Shown here piece by piece: positions 1 to 5,860 of a stretch of DNA of 8,700 nt. Origin of the DNA: an uncultured Cellvibrionales bacterium (GTDB lineage Bacteria > Pseudomonadota > Gammaproteobacteria > Pseudomonadales > UBA7434); NCBI GenBank assembly GCA_937897785.1, contig CALCNB010000253.1:1-8700 (forward strand). The letters run 5' to 3'. Under the pieces are notes generated by a model. The model ran no database searches. It was not told where the DNA came from and saw nothing but the letters and a program-made list of their open reading frames with translations. The position numbers and the translations under genes were made by a program. How positions within the stretch are numbered: position 1 is the stretch's first letter; every line of letters starts with the position of its first letter.

Positions 1-118
1 TGTAACGGTTATGTTTACCGACCAGTTGAGCGGTAATATCACCCGTGCCGATATCTTCCAGTAATGCGGTTTTTACAGAACGCCTGATATCGTCTGAGAG
101 TCGGTTTTTATCGAGCAT
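1..118 (-). CDS. nadC: Quinolinate phosphoribosyltransferase (nicotinate-nucleotide pyrophosphorylase), N-terminal part
   Basis: Only the first 39 codons lie in the window; the gene continues past base 1. NadC converts quinolinate and PRPP to nicotinate mononucleotide, CO2 and pyrophosphate in cytosolic de novo NAD synthesis. The visible protein starts MLDKNRLSDDI and carries EDIGTGDIT at residues 21-29 followed by AQL, the typical N-terminal signature of the family. The ATG at 116-118 is at the expected distance from that motif. The Shine-Dalgarno match upstream is weak (GAAAGA). The link to ampD and ampE a short distance away is common in gammaproteobacteria and supports the call. The catalytic barrel domain is outside the window, so integrity cannot be judged. 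Confidence 0.88.
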   Translation of the reverse strand, partial: MLDKNRLSDDIRRSVKTALLEDIGTGDITAQLVGKHNRY

Positions 119-183
119 AAGCTATATCTTTCAGTGGATGATGGGTAGGGACGCTTGCTCTGAATGCGCTGGTTAACTGTTAT

Positions 184-212
184 ATCATAATGATTAATAG
201 CAATGATTGCTA
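184..212 (-). promoter_or_regulatory. Possible nadC promoter with overlapping palindrome
   Basis: On the minus strand TAGCAA (207-212) and TATGAT (184-189) are separated by 17 bp. They match the sigma-70 -35 and -10 consensus at 3 of 6 and 5 of 6 positions. Transcription would start near 177, leaving a leader of roughly 60 nt before nadC. The -35 hexamer is one end of the perfect palindrome TAGCAATGATTGCTA (198-212, 7-bp arms around one base), a layout that would suit repressor binding. No known NAD-regulator box was recognised in it. The promoter assignment is inference from spacing and consensus only. Confidence 0.3.
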
Positions 213-266
213 GCCATGTGGATCACGCTGCCACAGGGCGAGTGTGTTATTAAGTACGGTATCGCC

Positions 267-797
267 TTACTGCCGAAGTATTAACTGACCGTTACGCTGG
301 CTAAATTCAATTTGTGAGAGGGCGCTCATACCCAGTAATATTTTACCCATGCCATTCATCCCCGGGTTGATCTCTGCATCAACATTAGTCAGTGTGATTT
401 CGCCCAGCTCAAGCAGTGCAATCGTGGTTTGATACGTTTCGACAGGACCATTCGCTGTATAAGAAATGCCTCTTTTACCTGGTTGAAGTTGCAATGAACG
501 TGCTATATCGGCAGGTACAGCGACTCGCGTCGCGCCAGTATCGATAATTAACATGGTTTTTATCCCATTAACCTTGCCGGTCATGACGAAATGCTGTTGT
601 CGATTAGCATTTAATACTAAGCTCGCTCTGTCCTCTAGAACCAGCATCTCGGGAACTTGATTGGGGTTGATATGAGAGGCAAGTTTATCTTGGAAATAAA
701 AGCCAAGCATGGCCAGTAATAATAGCCAGGCAATCACACTCATGCCTAGGCCTATCGAGTTAACTTGTTGATCGCTGTTATTCGGTTCGTTGTCCAT
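267..797 (-). CDS. Membrane-anchored retroviral-type aspartic protease family protein (TIGR02281-like)
   Basis: This 176-residue protein has a short polar N-terminus, one hydrophobic segment at about residues 16-34 (likely an inner-membrane anchor), and a single aspartic-protease domain. The active-site motif reads LIIDTGATRVAVP, with DTG at residues 86-88, and the family-typical LLGMSAL follows at 154-160. Retropepsin-like folds of this size carry one catalytic Asp per chain, so it should act as a homodimer, probably with the domain in the periplasm. Its substrate is unknown. The start MDNEPNN at 797 gives the hydrophobic segment a normal position, although the ribosome site is weak (AAAGAA). 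It lies 148 bp upstream of nadC on the same strand and divergent from ampD. The family call rests on recognition of the motif and architecture; the protease activity itself is inferred. Confidence 0.8.
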   Translation of the reverse strand: MDNEPNNSDQQVNSIGLGMSVIAWLLLLAMLGFYFQDKLASHINPNQVPEMLVLEDRASLVLNANRQQHFVMTGKVNGIKTMLIIDTGATRVAVPADIARSLQLQPGKRGISYTANGPVETYQTTIALLELGEITLTNVDAEINPGMNGMGKILLGMSALSQIEFSQRNGQLILRQ

Positions 798-1107
798 GAC
801 ATTCTTTTGTTTATGCCTGAGAATTGATATATGTAAGGGTAAAAGCGCTCATATTGCACTTATTTTAACCAAAGCACGCAAATACTTCTCTTTTATACTA
901 GAAAAGAGCATTTGCTACTGGTGATTCGTTTATTCAGACATTATGAAAGCAAATATTTTGCTTTTCTACTGTTTTCGTTGCTCGCCCATCACGCTATGAT
1001 CAGTATTGTGTCCAGCAGCTGGCAATACCGCTCGAAATGGCCAAGATTAGGCTGACATTCATTGGATAAACAATGATTAGAGAGGCATTGATTGGAAAAA
1101 TATCGAA
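798..1107. other. Divergent intergenic region between the aspartic protease gene and ampD
   Basis: These 310 bp hold no convincing gene. They are AT-rich and contain two perfect inverted repeats. One is CTCTTTT...AAAAGAG at 888-894/902-908 with a 7-nt loop. The other is AAAGCAAA...TTTGCTTT at 946-953/957-964 with a 3-nt loop. Neither is GC-rich with a trailing T-run in the manner of an intrinsic terminator, and both lie where promoters for the two divergent genes would be expected, so they could be operator sites. The only -10-like hexamer with tolerable spacing towards ampD is listed separately. Confidence 0.5.
972..1000 (+). promoter_or_regulatory. Possible ampD promoter
   Basis: TATGAT at 995-1000 matches the -10 consensus at 5 of 6 positions, and TTTTCG at 972-977 with a 17-bp spacer matches the -35 consensus at only 3 of 6. 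It would leave a leader of about 100 nt before ampD. The weak -35 makes this a tentative call. Confidence 0.22.
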
Positions 1108-1725
1108 ATGACTGATTCTCAGCAACAATCGGCGTCCCCATCATCCGTAGCGGCAGGCTTTTGTTTGATCGATGGTTGGCTTAAAAATGTTAAACAAGTA
1201 GCCTCTCCCAATTATGATCAGCGGCCGGTAGGTTCTATCATTGATTTATTGGTTGTTCATTGCATTGCTTTACCGCCAAAGCAGTTTGGTGGTAAAGGTA
1301 TAGAGCAGTTGTTTATGAATCAATTAGACCCTGATGAGCATCCTTATTATCGAGGCATTGCGGATCTTAAAGTATCGGCGCATGCGCTAATTCGTCGAAC
1401 AGGCGAGATTATCCAATTTGTTAATTTTGATCAGCGTGCTTGGCATGCCGGTCAGTCTTGCTACCAAGGCCGCAATTGCTGTAACGATTTTAGTATCGGG
1501 ATTGAGCTAGAGGGGACCGATCAAGACCCCTATGAACTGATTCAATATCAGACTTTGGTTGCAATGAGTGCTGCGCTTATTGCGCATTATCCCGCGCTAA
1601 CAGCCGATCGAATTGCGGGTCATGACTCGATAGCCGCTGGCAGGAAGACAGATCCAGGTCAAGGGTTTGATTGGCCTTTTTTTCAAGCGGAGTTAGCGAC
1701 AGTTATTGATCAAGGCGGCAGCTAA
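1108..1725 (+). CDS. ampD: 1,6-anhydro-N-acetylmuramyl-L-alanine amidase AmpD
   Basis: AmpD is the cytosolic zinc amidase that cuts the stem peptide from anhydroMurNAc-peptides returned by muropeptide recycling. In species with AmpR/AmpC, its loss raises beta-lactamase expression. The 205-residue protein is an amidase_2 domain over nearly its whole length. By comparison with E. coli AmpD the zinc ligands are H51 (in VVHC), H172 (in GHDS) and D182, with K180 as the catalytic lysine in RKTDPG and E133 in IGIELEGTDQ. There is no signal peptide, which separates it from the periplasmic AmiD type. The N-terminus is about 17 residues longer than in E. coli. The ATG at 1108 is the only good start, although its ribosome site (GGA about 12 nt upstream) is poor. 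Cysteines at 118, 124 and 125 make that loop unusually Cys-rich. ampE follows after 36 bp. Confidence 0.95.
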   Translation: MTDSQQQSASPSSVAAGFCLIDGWLKNVKQVASPNYDQRPVGSIIDLLVVHCIALPPKQFGGKGIEQLFMNQLDPDEHPYYRGIADLKVSAHALIRRTGEIIQFVNFDQRAWHAGQSCYQGRNCCNDFSIGIELEGTDQDPYELIQYQTLVAMSAALIAHYPALTADRIAGHDSIAAGRKTDPGQGFDWPFFQAELATVIDQGGS

Positions 1726-1761
1726 GCCGCGGATAGACTTAATTTTTGGTTGAGGAGCGCT

Positions 1762-2682
1762 ATGTATCTATTAACACTTATTTTGACATGGTTGGTGATT
1801 CAAGTTTGGGGTGGTATTGCTGTGCTTCAACGCGATGACCTTCAGCGATCCTGGCATCACTATTTTTTAAGTTTGATTCCCACTACCGTGAACTCGACGG
1901 TAGTGAATCTACTTATCTTACTGTTACCGATTACCGTGGTGGCTTTTTTTATCGCTGTGCTAGGGGATAGTTTAGCGAGCATACCGGCCTTTTTGCTGAA
2001 TATGATTATTCTTCTTTTTGCCATTGGCAGGGGAGACGCGGTCAGTCGATCACAGGCTTTTCGGTTCTCGATTACTGACGAAAAGGCATCGGTAGCGGCT
2101 GCGGCACAGCGTTATTATGGTTTGGATGAGCAAGCTGAGCATCCGACAGGGCAGCTCTATCAATGTATTGCTTATCAGCTCTATGAGCGATGGTTTGCGG
2201 TCATTTTTTGGTTCCTAATATTAGGCGCTCCAGGGGCTTTACTGTATCGGATGTGCCATAACTGCATCGATTCTCACGCAGTGGCGGTGAGCCAGTCAGC
2301 ACTTGAAGCGTCTATTGAGAGTGGTTCCGATTCGCAAGAGGTTCAAGTAGATTCGACATCACTGGGAAGAGACGCCAGCCTTATTGTCAGCATCATGGAT
2401 TGGCTGCCGGCCCGAATATGGGTGTTATTATTGGGCGCAGCCAGTTATTTTGGTACCAGCTTAGAATTACTCAGCGCTCGGCTGTTTGACCGGATCACGG
2501 CCAGCGGTTTATTTGCCGAGTTTTTTCTTGCCTTGCCAGTCACCGGTCAGCGTCTTGATGATGAGGTGAGTCAATCTGTTAGCAAAAGTATTCAAAAGCA
2601 AGCTGAAAAAATTGAAACGATTAGCCAGCATGCAATGCTTGTTTCCTTAGGCGTATTGATGGTTTTCTTACTATTAATGTGA
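1762..2682 (+). CDS. ampE: Inner-membrane regulatory protein AmpE
   Basis: AmpE is a polytopic inner-membrane protein encoded next to ampD. It has been described as a sensory or signalling partner in beta-lactamase control, but its biochemical role is not settled. The 306-residue protein has hydrophobic segments at about residues 1-20, 45-66, 72-90, 145-163, 215-235 and 290-306. The best-conserved block is YERWFAVIFWFLILGAPGALLYR at 141-163, where E. coli AmpE has a closely similar stretch. A polar, serine-rich loop at about 170-205 is probably the variable part. The start is the ATG at 1762, directly after the ribosome site GAGGAG (1752-1757). An in-frame TTG at 1750 overlaps that site and is unlikely to be used. 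Spacing to ampD indicates one transcript. Confidence 0.92.
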   Translation: MYLLTLILTWLVIQVWGGIAVLQRDDLQRSWHHYFLSLIPTTVNSTVVNLLILLLPITVVAFFIAVLGDSLASIPAFLLNMIILLFAIGRGDAVSRSQAFRFSITDEKASVAAAAQRYYGLDEQAEHPTGQLYQCIAYQLYERWFAVIFWFLILGAPGALLYRMCHNCIDSHAVAVSQSALEASIESGSDSQEVQVDSTSLGRDASLIVSIMDWLPARIWVLLLGAASYFGTSLELLSARLFDRITASGLFAEFFLALPVTGQRLDDEVSQSVSKSIQKQAEKIETISQHAMLVSLGVLMVFLLLM

Positions 2683-2734
2683 TTGGAGGTTTTCGCTGAA
2701 AATCAATTTGTTGAGTATTTGAAAGTGGTTTTAT

Positions 2735-2739
2735 AAGGA
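2735..2739 (+). promoter_or_regulatory. Ribosome binding site of the 59-residue membrane protein
   Basis: AAGGA lies 7 nt before the ATG at 2747, a near-ideal spacing. It selects this ATG over the out-of-frame ATG at 2740 and is one of the better ribosome sites in the window, which supports the small frame being a true gene. Confidence 0.6.
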
Positions 2740-2746
2740 ATGAAAA

Positions 2747-2926
2747 ATGGAAAATCTTTTTACCCTATTGTTTTTTTTGTTTGTCACTTTAGCGTTATTG
2801 GTGTTTATTTTAGGACGTTTTGCTAAGCCCATGTCTGACGATCAAACGGCCAGTTTTTCTCGATGGATTATCCCTTTGTTGTTTCTATTGTTAGTGATAC
2901 AAATTATTCGCCATTACTTTTTTTAA
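2747..2926 (+). CDS. Small two-helix membrane protein, hypothetical
   Basis: This 59-residue frame begins MENLFTLLFFLFVTLALLVF and ends IIRHYFF followed by TAA. It has two strongly hydrophobic stretches, about residues 4-22 and 41-57. They are joined by a polar loop (residues 24-40, RFAKPMSDDQTASFSRW), so a helical hairpin in the inner membrane is likely. Support for a real gene comes from the well-placed AAGGA ribosome site, the clean helix-loop-helix layout, and the position 64 bp after ampE on the same strand. I do not recognise a family. A role with AmpE or in the cell envelope would be guesswork based only on position. The reading frame overlaps the 5' part of the longest possible frame for the next gene, which affects that gene's start. 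Confidence 0.72.
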   Translation: MENLFTLLFFLFVTLALLVFILGRFAKPMSDDQTASFSRWIIPLLFLLLVIQIIRHYFF

Positions 2927-2982
2927 TAGAATCTAGCGCGATATGCTGCATAGGCCAGTTAATAACAAAGGATTATAGCTGC

Positions 2983-3741
2983 TTGAAAGATTTACGCCCT
3001 CAATCGGTCATAACATTATTTCTTACTCGCTGCTCGCAGATTGACGAGGCTGATTTAACGGCTTATAGAGCCATTCTTAGTAAGACTGAGTTAGACCGTA
3101 ACCAGCGATTTAGGTTTGCTAAAGATCGTCATCGCGATCTTATCAGTCGGGCACTGTTGCGAACCGAGTTGGGTAAGGTGGTATCTTTGCCGCCTGATGC
3201 CATTGAGTTAGAACGAGGCACGCATGGCAAGCCGCAATTGGCTTCCTCGATGCAGTCGAGGGCTGAGCCGGTTACATTTAATGTGAGTCATGCCGGCGAT
3301 TGGGTCATATTGGCTCTTTCATCAGAGCCTGTCGGTATTGATATTGAATATACTCCAAGAAATAATGATGTCATGGCTGTTGCTGATCGTTATTTTTACG
3401 GCGCCGAACTCAAAGAACTACAGGCGTTTAGCCCTAGCGAGCAGCGAGAACGCTTTTTTGATTACTGGACCTTAAAAGAGGCTTATATAAAAGCGCGAGG
3501 TGAGGGGATTAGCTTAGGTTTAGCAAACTTTGGTTTTTCTATCACATCAGAAAATGTCATTCGCATTAGCATGAGGCCATGCCTGAATGATTGTCCGGAT
3601 GATTGGCAGTTTTGGTCGCTAACCCCAGAGAATGACTATCGTCTAGCATTGGCATTAAAAAGCAGCTCTCGAGCCCAGCTCGCTTGTTATGAGAGTGTTC
3701 CACTTCGCTATAAAGCGAACTTAGATTGGCGGGTAAACTGA
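2983..3741 (+). CDS. 4'-phosphopantetheinyl transferase, Sfp/EntD type
   Basis: The enzyme moves the phosphopantetheine arm of CoA onto a serine of an acyl, peptidyl or aryl carrier protein, using Mg2+. From the TTG at 2983 the protein has 252 residues. Motifs appear in family order: HGKPQL at 81-86, FNVSHAGDW at 99-107, VGIDIEY with metal-binding D120 and E122, and WTLKEAYIK with W162, K165, E166 and K170. This two-half layout and length mark the Sfp/EntD/Lys5 type rather than the short AcpS type. TTG 2983 is preferred because AAGGA lies 10 nt before it and no ATG or GTG occurs in frame between the upstream gene's stop and this codon. The longer ATG start at 2863 lies inside the upstream gene and lacks a ribosome site. 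No carrier-protein synthase is nearby, so the partner cannot be named. Confidence 0.88.
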   Translation: MKDLRPQSVITLFLTRCSQIDEADLTAYRAILSKTELDRNQRFRFAKDRHRDLISRALLRTELGKVVSLPPDAIELERGTHGKPQLASSMQSRAEPVTFNVSHAGDWVILALSSEPVGIDIEYTPRNNDVMAVADRYFYGAELKELQAFSPSEQRERFFDYWTLKEAYIKARGEGISLGLANFGFSITSENVIRISMRPCLNDCPDDWQFWSLTPENDYRLALALKSSSRAQLACYESVPLRYKANLDWRVN

Positions 3742-3800
3742 TCATTAACGTAGAGCGTATGATTAATCGAATCATCAAGCCGTTTAGTAAGGTAAAAAGC

Positions 3801-4439
3801 ATGTTAGATAAAAGTGTGTTAGTGGCCCCTGCGGATGCTTTGCCGGGCAGGACCCAGCGTATGGCTGTTCCAGAGCGGCATTATGTTAATCATCATCCGA
3901 TGTTGGACAGTAATGGTCAGCTTGATAGGCCAGAGGGCTGTCAGCAGGCGATGTTTGGCTTGGGATGTTTTTGGGGCGCAGAGCGAAAGTTTTGGGAATT
4001 ATCTGGCGTTTATTTAACGGCTGTTGGTTATGCAGCAGGCTCAACACCTAACCCTAGTTACGAAGAAGTCTGCAGTGGTATGACGGGGCATAATGAGGTG
4101 GTTGCCATTGTCTTTGATCCTGATCAAGTTAGCTACCAGCAGTTGTTGGCAGTGTTTTGGGAGAGCCATAATCCGACTCAAGGTATGCGCCAAGGTAACG
4201 ACAGGGGTACGCAGTACCGTTCAGGCATTTATACCTATGATGGCCAGCAAGCAGATGCGTTGTTATCCCAATCCAATTTTCAGCAGCAATTAACCGCGGC
4301 TGGGTTTGCTCAGATTACGACTGAAATTATTCCAGCGCCGATATTTTATTTTGCCGAAGGCTACCATCAGCAATATTTGGCGAAAAACCCTAATGGTTAC
4401 TGCGGGCTTGGGGGACTAGGTTTGGCGTATCAAGCCTAG
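3801..4439 (+). CDS. msrA: Peptide-methionine (S)-S-oxide reductase MsrA
   Basis: MsrA reduces the S-epimer of methionine sulfoxide, free or in proteins, with electrons from thioredoxin. The 212-residue protein matches E. coli MsrA in length and start: the opening MLDKSVLVAPADALPGR parallels the E. coli N-terminus. The active site is GCFWG with nucleophile C56, followed by the conserved VGYAAG and EVCSGMTGH blocks. The resolving cysteine is C201 in NPNGYCGLGG. E. coli has a further recycling cysteine eight residues later; here that position is alanine (A209). The ATG at 3801 has AAGG 8 nt upstream. A longer frame opening at TTG 3726 would overlap the transferase gene and add residues absent from the family. 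The gene is 59 bp after the transferase and ends head-on against rsmE. Confidence 0.96.
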   Translation: MLDKSVLVAPADALPGRTQRMAVPERHYVNHHPMLDSNGQLDRPEGCQQAMFGLGCFWGAERKFWELSGVYLTAVGYAAGSTPNPSYEEVCSGMTGHNEVVAIVFDPDQVSYQQLLAVFWESHNPTQGMRQGNDRGTQYRSGIYTYDGQQADALLSQSNFQQQLTAAGFAQITTEIIPAPIFYFAEGYHQQYLAKNPNGYCGLGGLGLAYQA

Positions 4440-4489
4440 GTTTACACAATCAAGGCTTTACTTAATTAAGCTCTTAACTATTTTAAATG

Positions 4490-5254
4490 CTAGCTAATGG
4501 CGCGGTTTCCTAAAAGAGCGAGTAACATGGGTACAACCGTTTCTACCCGGTATATACGCGGGCCTATTGACAGTGTTTGGCAGGCATTTTTTTGCAATAA
4601 AGCCACTTCATAAGGGATAAATCCCCCCTCGGGCCCAATAATGACGACGTGACCAGACGTCCCAATGGTGGATCGATCGTTTAGATGATTTAGCGTTAGG
4701 TCGGCATTGTAGGGGTGTGCAACAAAGCAGTCTTTATTGCCGCAAATAGCAGCCAATTTGTCTTCAACAAACGGTTTAAACTTTGAGTGCAGGCTGACAA
4801 CCGGCAGGGCGGTATCCTTGCTTTGTTCTAGACCGAGCAGTAATTGTTGATGGATGTTTTCAGCGTTCAACTGTGGGCTCTGCCAAAAGCTTTTTTCTAC
4901 ACGAAAGCTGTTAATGAAATGCAGTTCTTTTACTCCACATTCTGCGCAGACTGCAATGAGTCGCTTGGCGACTTTCGGCCGTGGCAAGGCAATGATCACG
5001 GTGATGGGAAGTGTGGCGGGGCTCAGTTGCTGTGGCTTGTTTTGATTGGGTGTAAAGAGCAAGCTGACTTTTGTTTTTGCGGCATTAATATGAGTAATCT
5101 CTGCGTTTCCATACTGACCATTAATAATGCCTGCGCTTAATGAGTTGCCCACTTGGGCATTTAAGATATGGCAGATATGTTCGGCTCTTCTTCCGCTCAA
5201 TGTTGTGCTGTTGTCAGCTGATAGTTCTGATGAATCGAGTAACAATAAATTCAC
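4490..5254 (-). CDS. rsmE: RsmE-family 16S rRNA (uracil-1498-N3)-methyltransferase
   Basis: RsmE is a SPOUT (trefoil-knot) enzyme that uses SAM to methylate U1498 in 16S rRNA of the 30S subunit. The 254-residue protein has a PUA-like N-terminal part (GRRAEHICHIL at 21-31, then AGIINGQYGNAEI) and a knot domain ending in IGPEGGF (206-212) and SIGPRIYRVETVVP (229-242). E. coli RsmE reads LRTET where this one reads YRVET. Blocks such as ALPRPK (89-94) and FRVEKSFWQSP (117-127) resemble a second RsmE-like lineage that I recall from pseudomonads. The rRNA target is therefore likely but not certain, and a classical rsmE could exist elsewhere in the genome. The ATG at 5254 has a weak GGAT site. It is the last gene of a minus-strand cluster and ends 50 bp from msrA. 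Confidence 0.87.
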   Translation of the reverse strand: MNLLLLDSSELSADNSTTLSGRRAEHICHILNAQVGNSLSAGIINGQYGNAEITHINAAKTKVSLLFTPNQNKPQQLSPATLPITVIIALPRPKVAKRLIAVCAECGVKELHFINSFRVEKSFWQSPQLNAENIHQQLLLGLEQSKDTALPVVSLHSKFKPFVEDKLAAICGNKDCFVAHPYNADLTLNHLNDRSTIGTSGHVVIIGPEGGFIPYEVALLQKNACQTLSIGPRIYRVETVVPMLLALLGNRAIS

Positions 5255-5327
5255 ATTTGATTATCCGATGCAAGTGGGTCCAAAGAGAGCAATGTTGGCC
5301 TTGGTTGCGGCAAGTGATCGAAGCTGA

Positions 5328-5825
5328 TTAAAAAGACTGAGTAACCAATATCTCGCCTTTCATAAATGTAATCAATTCATTGCTGTCACTCTGGCTGAGG
5401 AAATCGCCAATATTGACTTTTTCGTTGTTGTTGATAAGTGTTAATCCATGTGCTTCCCAGTCATGTTTAGCGGTTGTAGTCACTAACCGCGTGGTTTTTT
5501 TTTCCCACACCCATTTCCCCTTAGGCCGGTAAACACCTTTTTCAATAATCAGTTGCTTGTTATTGAGGGTTAAGATATGCCGGTAGCTAAGCTTCCAAGA
5601 CACGTAGTAGAGCGCAAGACTAAGGATCAACACTTCAAGACCAGCGAAGGGTAGCATTACCCAGGCTCCAGCAATAATGGTAAAGCCCATGGCAATACCA
5701 ATACAGATGCTGCCTAATGACCAAATAACGCGTTTATTGCCGTCCCAATCTAGCGACCTATCGGGCGATAAGATAAGGGTGGTAATGGTATCTTCACCGA
5801 CAGTTTTACGGTTAACTTTGATCAT
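5328..5825 (-). CDS. DUF2244 family membrane protein
   Basis: This 165-residue protein matches the DUF2244 pattern. It has an N-terminal SPDRSLDWDGN block (20-30), then two closely spaced hydrophobic helices at about 32-54 and 57-77, with the family-typical LPFAGLE at 58-64 between them. A soluble C-terminal half follows, starting near LTLNNKQLIIEKG (85-97) and likely cytoplasmic and beta-rich. The biochemical function of the family is unknown to me. It sits 35 bp after the methyltransferase gene and 73 bp before rsmE on the same strand, so co-transcription is plausible. The ATG at 5825 has no clear ribosome site; an ATG slightly upstream is out of frame. Confidence 0.85.
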   Translation of the reverse strand: MIKVNRKTVGEDTITTLILSPDRSLDWDGNKRVIWSLGSICIGIAMGFTIIAGAWVMLPFAGLEVLILSLALYYVSWKLSYRHILTLNNKQLIIEKGVYRPKGKWVWEKKTTRLVTTTAKHDWEAHGLTLINNNEKVNIGDFLSQSDSNELITFMKGEILVTQSF

Positions 5826-5860
5826 GGTAAGTCATCATTTTTTGATTGAAGCAATTGTGT

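Noticed and set aside
210..266. Open in-frame stretch of 18 codons after the aspartic protease stop, suggesting read-through or a new stop
   Set aside because: Eighteen open codons are expected by chance quite often, and the protein already ends at the usual place for the family (LRQ).
1750..1761. TTG start for ampE giving four extra residues
   Set aside because: The TTG overlaps the GAGGAG ribosome site that serves the ATG at 1762.
3726..3800. Extended msrA start at TTG 3726 (or ATG 3759)
   Set aside because: The extension overlaps the transferase gene, lacks a good ribosome site and adds residues absent from MsrA of matching length; ATG 3801 has AAGG and aligns with the E. coli start.
3566..3802. 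Minus-strand 78-codon open frame antisense to the transferase and msrA junction
   Set aside because: It is a shadow of two well-supported genes, has no ribosome site and no recognisable features.
4440..4489. Bidirectional terminator between the convergent msrA and rsmE genes
   Set aside because: Only a short AT palindrome (CTTAATTAAG) is present; there is no GC-rich stem with a T-run on either strand.
4844..5327. Several plus-strand open frames of 60-100 codons across rsmE
   Set aside because: They are antisense to a gene with clear family motifs; their products are Cys/Trp-rich and look non-coding.
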